Assembly (NCBI RefSeq): GCF_010183535.1
Contig: NC_071331.1
Coordinates: 11,284,001 to 11,348,000 of the forward strand
Origin: Caenorhabditis remanei
Lineage: Eukaryota; Nematoda; Chromadorea; Rhabditida; Rhabditidae
Length of the DNA: 64,000 nt
Direction: 5' to 3'
The position numbers and the translations under genes are program-made. A model generated the notes under the pieces. That model made no database searches, was not told the origin of the DNA, and was given only the letters and a program-made list of their open reading frames with translations. Below, piece by piece: positions 1 to 13,100 of this stretch. Numbering within the stretch: position 1 is the first letter of the stretch; the number at the start of each line of letters is the position of its first letter.

Positions 1-1987
1 CATTCAGTTTTTTTGTTTTGAAAACAATTACTGTTTGTAACTGTAATCGAAAATAATGCATGCTTAAGGTCGTTAATAGGTGCGGACTTAAAGTCAACTG
101 AATTGGTCAATTAGTGTGAGATAAATAATTATTTAAATGCTAAACTGCCGGACAATTTTTTGTTTGAATATTTTGCTATTTAACTATTCATGCCTGTATA
201 GGGATGAATAAAAGGAAAGCCAATTGAGCAAATCAATCTCAAACTTATCTTGAGGACATTATGAAACAGCATAGAAATCTAAAAATCCTTCATTATCGGA
301 ATATATTTTACTGTTCTCAATAATTATTAAACCCTTTGTCATTTCATACCATGTTTTATTTTATTGTCCCTGTACAATAAAGATAAATGTACTATGGTAA
401 TTGATAAATGTACTCCACCGAAATTCAACGTACAACAGAAAATAAGGAAGTTGTACATAAATTCCCTGTTTCAAACAGTTTATTAAGTTTTTCGAGTTTT
501 CATCAATGCAATCAAAAATGATTCCAAGTGGGCTTAAAATATTCAGTCTGTCTGGATACGTTCACAATCATCCGGATATCTTAAATTCTTGACAATACTC
601 GGTTTGTCATGTTTTTCTTGTTTTTAATTATGGTTGTCAATGTTGCTATCAGTATTTGAACCGCCGAATGATGTTTTTTTTAAGATCTTCAAAAAAGTTA
701 GCATAACAATGTAAACCACTATTGTTGACTAAAAATATTAAGATCTAATTTGTTTTGTATAGAATATGAAACGGTATATAAATGGTGAAATGTATTCTCA
801 TAATCAGTTGATAATTTTTCAGTTGTTCTTGATGATTATTGATGTTCGTGGCTTCCACTTGATTCATATCTCAGTCAAACCACAATTTGTTTTATAGGAA
901 TCTGGAGCAACCGCCCATCAATGTCCAGAATTATGTCTCTCAATTTCAAAAAGCTAATGAAGTTTTACGACAATTTATACAATAGTGAATATTGCCACTT
1001 GTTATTCATTTCTTCAGAGGATTTTAACATTTATAAAATTCTTTGAACTGAATTATTCATTCGAATTTGATATCTATCTTCTGATTCTATATTTATCGAA
1101 ATTTTTCCCATAGTGAAACCTTAAGAAACTGTATGAGAAGTCTATTTTCATTCTGACGATTAACCTATACATTTTCCAGTGAACTACGTCCCTTCCGGAA
1201 TTTTCCAATTTTCAAATTTCCGGCTTCATGACTCTCCAATTTCCGTCGTTTTCCCCCTGCTCCTCATTTCCCAATATAGCTGTGATCTTTTCCACTGAAA
1301 CCCAATATCCTTTTCATTTCCTGCACTAATCATGCTCTAAATCCTGTTTCGTAATCATCTCAGGCAGATGTGTCCATCCGCTGTCAAGTACTGGCTAATA
1401 GGGGCCGAGAGGAAGAGGGAGAGATAACACGGGCGGTGTCGTTTCATGTTCTCGGAGCAAATACAAAAATACAGAGAAAGTCTTTGCACATGTCTTCTCG
1501 CAACGGCCTTCTGTACAAATAATGTATCCAACTGCGATCGTTGCAAAATGAATGATGACGATAATTGGACATGGTTAGCACAATTAAATGGGTGTAGATA
1601 CATTTAACAATAGATGAAAGAGAGAGGGAAAGAAGAATTTATTTTGGATGGATTGGGCAAAGATCAAAATTTTTATGGGGAAAGACTATTTCTGTATTTT
1701 TTGGATATCCATATATAAGAGTGGCGTCTAATACAGAAAAGCGAATTAAGAAGAAGTTGTGAATCTGAGTGTTTTTTTAATCCATGAAAACTTTTTTGAA
1801 TCATTTAGGAATTTCCCGGAAGGCTCAAACCTGTGTGCTGGCAGTCTGATGTATCAAAACTATGGCTCCAAAATTCACAAAGTTATTTTGAAAACTGAAA
1901 TTACTGTATCGTCTGAGTCAATTTAAAACTGTATCAAACGTAACACAAATTGATAGAAAAAAATTACAGCTCACTATCAGTGAATAA
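1..1987. other. Intergenic, AT-rich; no gene recognised
   Basis: I see no credible gene here. Open frames are short, lack splice structure and resemble nothing known to me. The stretch holds two exact 21U-RNA promoter cores: minus-strand at 262-269 and plus-strand at 466-473. The second is a full candidate locus and is listed separately. Confidence 0.5.
466..527 (+). ncRNA. Candidate type I 21U-RNA (piRNA) locus
   Basis: Core CTGTTTCA at 466-473. YRNT element CAAT at 504-507 puts the 5' U at 507, 42 nt from the core start counting inclusively. The predicted 21-mer is 507-527. Confidence 0.5.
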
Positions 1988-2800
1988 ATACTTTATTTAT
2001 TTATTTACTTCAAGGGATAGGAGACTATAAGATACAAAGAAGACTTGAAACATATCCCTCACGAGATAGTCTCAAGTAAAGAAAAAAAAATAGGACTAAT
2101 AATGCAACAAGAAGGGAGCAAGAAATATTAGAACCGGGTGATTGAGGAATCAAGTAAAATAATAAATTGTGAGGGAGAAAGAAAAATATTTACATTGTAG
2201 GTAATGGCATTCCAAAACGGAACAGTAAAAGAGAAAAAGTTATCAGATAGAGGAGATAGAAAGACAAGAGCCATGGGTTTTCGGGGAGAGTTTGAGAGTC
2301 TGACATAGGTGTTAAGGAAGGGGAAGTGAGATGCGCCAGCAATGAATTTGTAAAGTAAGGGTAATTGGGATTTGAGTCTACGGTGTCTAATGGAGTGCAT
2401 TGAGAGGAGTTCCAGACGTTGCGAGTAGGAAGAGAAAGAGATGTTGCAACGCTGGAGAGTTTTTCTAGAGTATACTCTGAGGGTGGATTCCAGAAGTCTA
2501 GAGAGATGAGATGAGGGGGAAAGGCAGAAAATAACGGAGCAATACTCCAAGATAGGAAGAACATAAGTTTTAAATAAGAATGAGTAGAAAGCAGGATTAT
2601 TAGACTTGAAGGATTTTAAAATCTGGGAGCAACGAAGTCGGGCAAGAGCCACTGTACTTATTGAAAGGAAATTTAAGAGTTCATGAAACCGGGGACTTTG
2701 TACTTTATCGAACAAAAAAAGCTTTATGAAAATCTCGAAACCCTGGTGACAATAGATTTTATTTATTCTTCGATTCGATTTCAGCTCCACCGCTGGAATT
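1988..2800 (-). mobile_element. 5'-truncated LINE (non-LTR retrotransposon), 3' end of reverse transcriptase
   Basis: A minus-strand open frame (2128-2790, about 220 codons) matches the C-terminal part of non-LTR reverse transcriptases downstream of the catalytic core. It has the pattern AFYSFLFKTYVLPILEYCS, the conserved thumb-region signature of CR1/jockey-type LINEs, followed by a region rich in Arg, Leu and Ser. The catalytic FADD box and the endonuclease are absent, so this is a 5'-truncated copy, the usual product of incomplete target-primed reverse transcription. Downstream on the minus strand the element ends in a short TAAA-type repeat (complement of TTTA repeats at about 1992-2007), as in LINE clades that lack a poly(A) tail. 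The family is not resolved and the 5' boundary near 2800 is approximate. Confidence 0.65.
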
Positions 2801-3488
2801 TTTTGATGCTATAATATAGAAAAGCAATTCACCGAAAAGGTTGTTTACTCCACCTAATACCACCTCGAAAACTTGCTAGAGAAGAAATGATTCACTTAAA
2901 ACAGAATTTTTTAAAAATTCTTCTACAAAATGAAATTAAAACGGGGGAAATTTATTTTGCTTGGTGATATGGAATATGCTGTGATATTACCTTATTGCTT
3001 ATTTGTAAGTTTCTATAGAAATTACGAGCTGTATTCTAACAGCCGGACACGGTTTGACTGGAACAATTACAAAATGAAAACATAGATGAATTGAGATATT
3101 GAGTTGATGTGTATGGTGACAGCTTACCGAGAAGTATCATGATCGAATGGGTAAAACACGGAACGGCACATTTGAAATCCTTTGATTCATTGTGCAAAAC
3201 CAAACTCACAATGAACTTTTCGTACTCACTTTCTTATTGATGAATGAAAAAACAAATTGCTGATTAACAAAAGCATGAAACAGAGGAACATTTTATTTAT
3301 AGTTTTAATGAAGTACATATGATTATGAAACTGAGAATAGTTGTATTTATAGCTTTAATGAAGTATGAACACAGGAATCTTTAATGAATCATGAATAGTT
3401 ACCTCAATATTTATTGGAAAACTTTTTTCATCAGTATGAACCCTGAACTCGAAACGCGAAATATTCTTGTGTTGAGATTAAAGTTTAC

Positions 3489-3696
3489 CATAGTTATCAA
3501 GGCCCGCCCGGTTCCAAAAAATGACCTTTGGACCCTTTTTTTTCCAATTTTTTTCGAAATTTTTTTCAATTTTTCATCGAATATGTGACTATTTTTGACT
3601 ATTTTTCAGAATTTCTTCTAATTCTGAATGATAGTCGAAAATTTGACTTTTTCGTGAAAAATTCAAAAAAACTCAGGCCCGGCCTTGACAACTATG
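3489..3696. repeat. GGCCC-rich inverted-repeat element (about 208 bp)
   Basis: The ends are inverted repeats: CATAGTTATCAAGGCC on the left and the complement of GGCCTTGACAACTATG on the right. The interior is T-rich and bounded by short GGCCCG tracts. It belongs with the elements at 24275-24668 and 57505-57633, which share a terminal TTGTCA/TGACAA pairing and GGCCC-rich arms in otherwise AT-rich DNA. No coding capacity is seen. Confidence 0.6.
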
Positions 3697-4287
3697 AAGT
3701 TTACTGAGATTGAAGGAAAAAATACTTACAGTTTCAGTTTAACTGGAAATTTATTTTCAAGTCGCCAGTAATAGTCGATGTTCTCTTCTATCCACTTTCG
3801 TATACACTTTGATCTCCCAAAGAAAAACTATTTCTCCTAAAAGTAGTTCTCCATCACTTTCTCTCTATGTACTTGTCGCCATTTCACGGGTACCATCCTT
3901 CCCGTTCCCTCCCACTCTCTTCCCCTTCCCATCTCATATCCATTTCTTCTCATTTCGTTACATGTGCCAATTAGTTCCGACGAGTTGTCCACACATACTC
4001 ATTCCCATTCATCCGTTCCACTCAAAATGAGAGAATCTAAAAAGTTTCGTTCGAATTGGACGTGTTGTTATTCCATAGTTTTGACTGTGTTTGATTAGAA
4101 GAGAGAAACTTATAATTTGATCACTTTTCGTTTTCCGTTTCCATTTTTTTCTCGCGCATCGCTGGTTAGCTTCGAGATTTGATTTCTATAAAAGAGCGAG
4201 TGAAACCTATCATTTTGTTTTCCTGCCATCCTTTTCTGGTCTTTTGATTCATCTCTTCATTTCTCAGATTTCTGTTGTGTTTCAGAA

Positions 4288-5806
4288 ATGCGGATTCTTC
4301 TGGTACTGTTTCCATTCCTGGTTAGGTTTTCAGACACGTGTGCACCTACCAGAGCGACGGTGAGTAACATTTTTAGTGGAAATGCCAGAAAAATCGCGTT
4401 TTCATAATTTCATTTCTTCAAATAAGTAAGATCCCTTAAACCGTTTCCATTTGGTTACTACTTGCGATATTTCTAGATTACTGTTACATAAGCTTCAGAA
4501 ATAGAGAAGGATGTGCGTTTGTCAATTGGTTAGTTATATTTCCAGTTTCATCCTCAACATGTTAACATGCGCTAGAACGGTATTTTGTTTTTAACGTTTA
4601 AGGCCAAATTCTCAGATTTCACAGATTCTCGGCGAACTGGGTTATTATGCAAAAGCTAAAAACAGCAACAAAATATCTAAAATTTCAACTATCCAATCAC
4701 ATAGTCAGCTAACTCCGACGTACGTCCAAATAAATTTGTGAGAAACTATGTTTCAATAAGCAAATAAAAAATGATTAATTTAATGATTTCTGATGCGAAT
4801 CGTTTTCTTGTTTTGAAAGAAAATTCCTTCCTCTACTCATTTAAGTGAAGGTTAATTGATTGAATTAAAAATGATTCAATTCTTTCAAAACAGAGCGAAA
4901 CATTTTCGAACTGTTTCAGGTGGTCAGTATAAAGTTACACCCAAACTGGAACCTAATCCGCGAAACTGTTTAATCTGTTTTCAGACACCAATTGTCTGTG
5001 CTTGTTCCACATCAGAAGTTGCTTTGTTGTACCGAATTGATGGTAGTGATGGCGGAGCTGAAGCAATTCAACCGGTTGGAGAAGTGTAAGTGGAGACCAA
5101 TTTTTTGGGTACCAATTCGATTTCTAAACCAAATTTATTGTATGTTATTGGAATTTATGAGTGAGACAAAACATTTATTTATTTATTTGAAACGAAGGAA
5201 CAAGTCACTGACACGTTACATTTAGAAGAAAGTTAAATGAGATTTTAATAGGGCTGGAGGCACAGAAATAGAAGTTATGAGTATTGAGGGTAAGATATTT
5301 AGTAAGATTTAGTTTGGCAATATTTGATTTAAAACACGGGGAAGAGATTTTAACAGGGAAATCATGTTCGGGAAGTTGATTGCAGCTTTAATGTACGAAT
5401 AACAATGAATTGCGATTTCTAAACTTTCAATATCTTGTTGAAAAATTGTCATAATCGAGTATTACCAACATATTTTTACTGTTCTAACCGGTCTACATGC
5501 ATTAGCTTCTATCCTATTAGCCAGTTTTTTAATATTTCAGAACAACATCCGATGCGAACAACTGTCCCACCGAATACACAATAACATGTACTCTACCTGA
5601 AGGTTCGTCTGGAAATGTCATCATGATGTTCCAAGATTCGGTCAGTGGAAGTATAACACAAAGCACTATCCCTCTCGCATGTACTGATGGAAATTGGCTG
5701 TATTTGGATGAACCCAATGGGCAAACGTAGGGTTTTTGTGTGGATTCTTGTCAGTAATCATCCAATTTTCAGACTGGTTGTATCCGTTTCCTGTACAATT
5801 GGTTAG
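4288..5806 (+). CDS. Small secreted C6-domain protein
   Basis: Four exons (4288-4359, 4985-5085, 5541-5726, 5773-5806) join in frame into a predicted 130-aa protein. All introns are GT-AG. The first exon encodes a hydrophobic signal peptide starting MRILLVLFPFL. An acceptor-like TTTTCAG lies 3 nt before the ATG, suggesting SL trans-splicing. The mature part has about eight cysteines in a spacing like the nematode C6 domain (DUF281): CAC in exon 2, CPTEYTITC and LACTDGNW in exon 3, and a final VSVSC in exon 4. C6 proteins are extracellular and their biochemical function is unknown. A polyadenylation signal AATAAA lies at 5918-5923. Exon structure is firm. The family assignment rests on the cysteine pattern and is moderately sure. 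Confidence 0.7.
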
Positions 5807-7195
5807 CAGATGAAATGGACTTTGAGTTACAGTTTTACCGGTTTCACATAGCGGCAATTTGAATGAAAAATTGCTCATTTATTGTTTTTATTTTTATTTT
5901 CACTTTTACTCTCAACTAATAAAGGTAATAATTGGTTTACGTACAGTATTTTCGTCTCGTTTTCTATTGGTGTACCCTCTAATTTTAAAATCTTGTTCAA
6001 TTTGTGTAAGTTAGAAGAGTGTCAATTCTGAGAAGCCAAATCGAAGCGGTAACAACTAGAGCATCTACATTTTTAAAATCTTCGAAACTGTATATATTAC
6101 AAACTCCAAATGAATTGATTTTTATTTCTGTTACCGATACATTTGATCCGTGCCGTAACTTTTGAATATCCAATTTTTGGAATCCATAATTTTCATATGA
6201 ACGAGAAAACGTAAATCTATCAAATGGCTATGTATGTGAATCAGACTTTCCCTAGTAACAGACATTAATGGAGCAGACGAAGCTGGAAATTATAAATGTA
6301 GAACATTTATTTTTCACTATCACACTGTTTCAATTCTGGCATATGACAACCATTTTTCCACACCTGTTGTTGGATTCGCCAATTTCCTTGCACTTATTGT
6401 TCCAATTTGACATATTTACAATTTTCTATTACCACTATGACAAATTCCATTCAAAAAATTTGTGTGTAGGCTGTTTGAAAACGTGGAAAAACTGAAATAA
6501 ATTAAAAATCAAGAAGAAATAATTGCGTCTCTTGTATGCTATACTCTACCTGAAAATAGCATAAGAAATGCTACCGAACGTATCGCTCAGAAATTTCATG
6601 TATTCACCACTTCTCAAAACCGTATTTTTATTGAACAGACTTAACTTTATTTAGTTTTATGTCGACAGCTAATTCTAGTGTAGCATTTAGATGTTCCTAA
6701 AATTTCAAAACATTTCATGTTTCATTTTTTTTCCTGATTGATCGATTCAAATTTTAAAAAAATGCTGCCACCATTCTTCTTGCAACGAATAAAATTCTAT
6801 TCAAAATGAGCATCTCCGGTCCTCTTGAAGAAAGTGTGAAGAGCATGCTCCTCGATCGAAACACTCATAATGACAAGCAATTTGCACCGAAATGATGAAT
6901 CACTTATTCATTTTCTCCCCTCCTTCAACTATTCTTGTTGCTCCTCTCCCCGCCCCACGGAACAAGAGAAACAAAAAACGGAAAATGAATAATCAGAGAG
7001 ATTTCGACGTGGAGAGAAGTGGGGACCCCTCCCCTTCTCTCAGTTTTTCTTCCCCACAAATTTCGTTTTTGTGTGTAATAAGAGAGAGGAGAAAAAGAGG
7101 AATCATCATCATCACTCGTGTCTTTTCTTCCTCTTTTTTCTTCGACTGAATCACTCATTTATTCGAAATTCGAATTGATTATTGGAGGAGACACG
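5807..7195. other. 3' UTR, intergenic DNA and myosin upstream region
   Basis: After the C6 gene's AATAAA no further gene is recognised. An open frame at 6268-6495 has no homology I can recognise and no splice context. A plus-strand CTGTTTCA lies at 6325-6332 with a YRNT (TGTT) slightly beyond the ideal distance. About 6910-7150 is pyrimidine-rich on the plus strand and may be promoter or 5' UTR sequence of the myosin gene that starts at 7196. Confidence 0.45.
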
Positions 7196-10100
7196 ATGGA
7201 TTCCGCTTCTGGAATCGATTTGGATCCGAATGTTCTCAGGTGAGATAGAGAGATAGAAAGGGATCTGAGAGTTGGTAGGGGGTCTTGACGGTACTGTATC
7301 AAGAAAGCGGCAATGTAATTCATAATTCTCCTGATTCAGAAACAGCGAAAAATGTATTTTTACTTAGTTTTTCCTTATTTTTCTACATTTCTCCCCTTTT
7401 TTGACAGTCATTTTCTCATTTTTATCGCTAACCTGAGATTTGTGAAAAATAATTTCTCGAAGCTCGGGATTAAGGAAAAATGCATTAAAATACACTGTCA
7501 TGAATAACCCTCAAAATAGTTCCGGGAATTGTACTGGTTTCAGTCAACCGTGCATTACTGTCGAAAAAATAAAGTTTCGACAAGGATTTTCAAAAAAAAC
7601 TTTCGCGGGCTGGAACACGCAAGCGCATGAAGTTGTGGGCGGAGCTTAAACTGCAAGCGGCGCGGTTCTTAATTTGGAAAAAAACAACTGGAATTAGAAC
7701 CGCGCCGCTTAATTAAGCTTGCAATTTAAGCTCCGCCCACAACTTCATGCGCTTGCGTGTTCCAGCCCGCGAAAATGTTTTTTGAAAATCCTTGTCGAAA
7801 CTTTATTTTTTCGACAGTAAAGCAAAACTGAAACTGAAAAAATTAACAACGGCTCTTATCACTTTTTTGCTGTCAAAACAAAAATTATGTTTCAAGGTAA
7901 TGCTTTTAGATCAACCAAAAATTATTTTTGATCTTATTGGAATTTCGACTTTTTGAATTATGCCCATCAGTTTGACTCGTTTCTCAGCGGGAAAATTTGG
8001 AAGGACGCCGGAAGGTTTATGGATGGAAGGGGATATCGGAGTGTCGTTGCCACATTTTCAAAAATTCAAATCGTTTTTACAACTTCGTCTTTTGATAATC
8101 AACTAAAAACAGCGAGAAAAACAAAATATATAGTATTTTAATGACTGATAAACATATTCAGTATGTCAGAAAATAAAGCTTTCATGTTTTCTTGTGTTTT
8201 TTCTTGCTTTGCGTCATACAATGTGATAAATAAAGTTGTAAAAACGATTTGAATTTTTGAAAATGTGGCAACGACACTCCGATATCCCCTTCCATCCATA
8301 AACCTTCCGGCGTCCTTCCAAACTTTCCCACTGAGTTGGGACGAATTTCGCTTTTTTTTAAAAGAAAAAATCCCAGTAGAAGTATTTTTTCATGACAGTT
8401 TCAAAATGGAAGTTTACAGAATCGAAATTTTGAAGATATATTGAATATTGACTTTTTTGATTTGACTGTGATAATGTTTTTTTTTCACTTTGAGCATGTT
8501 AATCTATTAAAATTTACTACATTCTTCGTATATTTCACATGTTTCTAACAGTTAATGTTACTCCAGTAAACTTTAAAAAATCATTGGACGGACAACATCT
8601 ACAGAAAATTATCACTTTTTTCAGACACTTGCAAACGAAGAAAGTAGAGGAACGAATCGAAGATCTGAACAATCAAATATGGATGGAAGACGATGCAGTT
8701 GGCTATCGATTGGTGACAGTTATTGATGAAGGATTATCAGATTTGTTGGTTGGATTCAGAGATGAACAGGGATTTTTTGAGAAGGTCAGTTAGAGGAATG
8801 TCAAATTGAGTATTCAATAGATGTTATTTATGTGGAAATTGGACTAAGCGCCACGGAAAATTGAAAACTAATTTAATTGAGAATTGGAAACAGAAGAGAC
8901 TTTATTTTCAATACCAAGACAATTTATCCTGTTTCGATCCATTAGTATAATTTGAGATGTAATTGGATAAATAGTGGTTGTATGCTTGGTGATTTTATTG
9001 AAATTCGGAGACGGGGCGGTGGAATTTAGTTTTTTTTTAATTGCTTGTAAAAATCCCTCAAATTCAAGTCAAGTCCATATTTGAAAAGGTCAGTTTTTCC
9101 GATATGAAATGTTTTTTTTTCTAGTAGAATTGACTGAAACTTTTTTACTGAAGTTTTAGCCAGTTTTTTTCTGTTTCGAGTGATTTTTAACACAAATCCC
9201 AATTTTTAAATTCGCTCTTCTTCTACAAAGATTTCCACAAACTTCAGATCGTTAACCTCCTCGATACATTTGTTTCAAAATGTTTCACTCTTTTTTATCT
9301 TCACTTCCAAATTTACGATTCCTTCCTCCATAAACCAATCGTAAACTTCAGTCAATTATTTTCATGTTATTTTTACCCGATATTCCTTGAACTGACTCCA
9401 GACGTCCATCTGTCTCCCGTTCAATCAGAGGGTCATCACCTTTGTCTCAAATTTCGTAAAAAATAACCCGAAGGAAATTTTAGTGCGATAAGAAGAGACG
9501 CAAAAATAAGATAAAGTGTAAAGTATTGGATGCTCTTCAACCTTCGAAATGACCTCCTCTCGATTTCTTTTTTCCTCTGGTCATTTGCACATTATGTCAC
9601 AATTTATAGATTTCTCTTTTTGAAATGAAAAAAAGGAACGTTAAGCATAAGAAAGCATTTTTTCGAAAGAACGGGAACATTATTCTTAACTAACTGAATG
9701 AGTCTCACTGGGAGAAAAAAGAAGAGAAGATGAATGTTTTGCTGGCACGAATCCAATGATCAACAGCTGACAGAAATCGAGAGAAATCATGGAATGAGGG
9801 ACACATTTACATGAAAATGACGGGGGCAAGTGGAAGAGAGAGGGATAACTAACGGATGGTGGGGATTTGGGATTGAAGTAGAAAATTATATGGATCATAC
9901 TGTGACTATCGCCTTGGCAAGGAGGATTATGGTGGAAAAATGTAGAGAAAGTTATGAAAATTGTGAAACATTACATTTTGTGGGATTTGTAGCGAAATTT
10001 CGAAATAGAAATGGCTGAATTGTAACACTTCTGTTTGGAGTTGCGTTTCAAGGTTTAATCCGTCTAATAATTTTCTGTGCGACATCCGGAGGTTCTAGAA

Positions 10101-13100
10101 CACTTGAAACATTTAAAAAATTATTCAAAAATGAAAACCAGATTTGCCCGGTTTAAATTTTTGAATTTTTTTCTTTTGCTCAACTTTTTTGTATTCCTCA
10201 AAAACATTCCAAACCTACAAGAAATCTTTTTTTCGAAAAAAAAATCGGAAAATTTTTGAAAAAAAAACTGAACTTCGGGCCGATCGGTCGGGCCGGGCCC
10301 GAGAAGTTCTTATTCTAGACCATATCCATTTCTTTATAATGAGAAACACAATATTTTTGCCTCTTTCAATCCAAAGAGAAATTCGACAAATATGATAAAG
10401 GGTTGATAAGATAGTTTGAATTGGTTTCCATTTTGGATGTTTTGAAAACAATTGTTTGAAAAGGCACTTCATGAGGAAAAAAATTCTATAAATACTGTGC
10501 GTGGCAGTTTCTTCATGATAGCTTACAGTCAAATTCTCAATATGAGATTATTCTGATTCATATGTGTCAACACGGTCCATATTCTTATTATCATTAACAT
10601 GCACTAGCGAAAATTGAAAATGATTTGAAACAGATTTTTTAAATGTATTTTGAAGATTTCTAAATTTGAAATATGTACTGTTACTGGTATAAACAAAGTA
10701 GTACTAATTTATTCCACTTTTGTTCATAAATCCATGTTTTCTCCAGAAACGAATCGAAAAAGCGAAATGCGAGGTGCCGAGTCTGAACAATTATTCGGAT
10801 GATTTGTGTACTCTAACACAGCCGAATGCAGCTACAGTACTCCACGCACTCAACATACGATACACTTCTAATGTTATTCATGTAAGTTTGATAAGTGGGG
10901 AATTTCTGTTTCAAGTAGTTGGTAATTGTCAGAATTTTTACTATTACAATAATTTGGGATTCGTTAATTCATCAAAAATTATCATTGTCAGGAATAAATT
11001 AGTTATCATATTATTCAGAAAGCATAATCAATTTACAGACATACTGCGGTCTATTCTGTGTCGTCATCAACCCGTGGCGAACAATTCCAATATATTCTGA
11101 TGAAGTGAAACAATTATATCAGCATCGGAATGATCTACCTCCACATGTTTATTCTGTCGCACAGAATGCATTTCATGGAATTTTGAAAGGTGGAAGGAAT
11201 CAGTCGATTCTAATTACGTGAGTCACTGGGTTATACTGTTTCAGGGATGTTGTAATTATTAGGTTTTAAATGAGCCGAGATTATTCCAGTTTCCTCAATA
11301 CTAAGATTTCTAGGTGTGATATTAGCTCTTCACAGTTCTTACGACTGCGCTCCACCGAAATCCCTTGAGAAATGACTCTTTTTCTCTGAGTCTTTCAATT
11401 TCCCACATTATTTTCTTTTGTTTCGGTAGAGCGCGGTAGTAAGAAGCGTGCCGTGCTAATAACTATAATCTATCAAGAACAGATCAGGACTATTCAATAT
11501 TACGGTTTCATCAAACTCAAAAAATCTCTGCTCTATTCATGGTTTACTATTGAATTCGAGGATGTTGGCTCTTCAAAATGCGCAAATTTCATATTTTCAG
11601 CGGAGAATCAGGAGCTGGAAAAACCGAGAACACGAAGAAAATCATCGATTTCATTCTGAGTTCTAGTGGTTCAAATAATACAATTGGAGAGTGTGTTGTG
11701 ACGAGTGGAGTACTTTTGGAAGCAATGGGAAATGCGAGAACCACTCATAATAGCAATAGTTCCAGATTTGTGAGTTTTTGATTATGCGACGGAATCGAAT
11801 TTGCAATCCTTTAACGCAAAAGGAAGGGACAATTCTGAAATAACTGAAACTGAGAATTTTTGTTTATTCACAGTTTCAGTGTGTTTCAATAACTGTTCTC
11901 CAAAATTTACGCGTTGATATGCGAGTTGCGTGATTTTTTTCAGGGAAAGTTCATCAGAATCGAGTTCGACGAGAACTCAAAACTAATCGGAGCCAAAATT
12001 GAATGCTGTAAGCCTCCCCTTCTCGCCTAATCTCCCCCATCTGAAATTTCCAGATCTCCTCGAAAAGTCTCGAGTAGTCTCCCAAAGTGATGGTGACCGA
12101 AACTTCCATATTTTCTATCAAATGCTCTCCAATTATTTCGATAATCCACACAAAAGTTTTCTGAAATTATCGAAGAAAGTGGAACAGTACAAATATCTGC
12201 GAAATGACGACCCATCGATTGTTGATGCTGAAACTGCTAAACTCACAGATGAAGCATTCTCGAAGATTGGATTCAGTGAGGAGGAGAAGATATGGATTTT
12301 TCAAATTCTGTCAGCAGTTTTGTGGATTGGTGATATCAAATTTGGAGAGAGGAGTGGATTGGATGTTTCTTTTGTGGAGAGTATGCAAGGTAGGAATACA
12401 GATAAAGTAGTTCGGGATAAGAGGATACGAAACATGTGTAATTGAACATTGAATCTGTTATTACTTCTATGAAACTGAAAATGTTAGAATTAGGTAGCAT
12501 TACAAAGGAAAATATCTTGATACATAGAGAAAATAAGGTATATGACATTTCATAATTTTTCAAAATCAAACTGTGGTTACAGTAACCGACTACTGTAAAT
12601 ATCGAAACAGTAAGAGGTCAACACTCGGTCAAAGCTGCTATGCCCGTTTCAAACTTTACGCATATTTTCTCAAATTTTAACGGTTCAATAGTGAGTTAAC
12701 TTGACGTTTCGCTCATTCAGAGGGATTAGAATTATTTTAAGAATAACCGAAAAGTCTGGGAGATTATTAATAAAAAAATTTTGATTGGTATGAAATCAGA
12801 ATCAGTGTTGTGACCCAACAAAGCGTCTCTTATAACATTTTTCTGCTACAGTAAATATTTTTTTAAGTAGCTGTAACAATTGTTAATTCCAATATTTATT
12901 CATATTTTTTTACGTTGTTCAATGAAAATCCCACATTCCATCACTGGCGCTCCCAGCCCATTCGATCTCACCACTTTTACTCTCACCTGTCATATCTTTT
13001 TCAACATTTCAAAGTGAAATGTCTCCCAGTGTCTTCTCACTCATTCACTTCTTTTTAACTTTTTGTTCGAAACACTAAACGAAAGAGAATGAAACAAGAA

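Noticed and set aside
4911..4918. CTGTTTCA in C6 gene intron 1 as a strong piRNA locus
   Set aside because: It counts as an exact core, but no YRNT lies at the expected distance, and TTTCAG is also a splice-acceptor shape, so I do not call a locus here.
5171..5290. TTTATTTATTTATTT tail in an intron of the C6 gene, resembling a LINE 3' end
   Set aside because: The sequence next to the tail does not match the LINE fragment at 1988-2800 and no reverse transcriptase frame is present.
6268..6495. Plus-strand 75-codon open frame after the C6 gene
   Set aside because: AT-rich, Phe/Leu-heavy translation without homology, signal peptide logic or splice partners. I treat it as chance.
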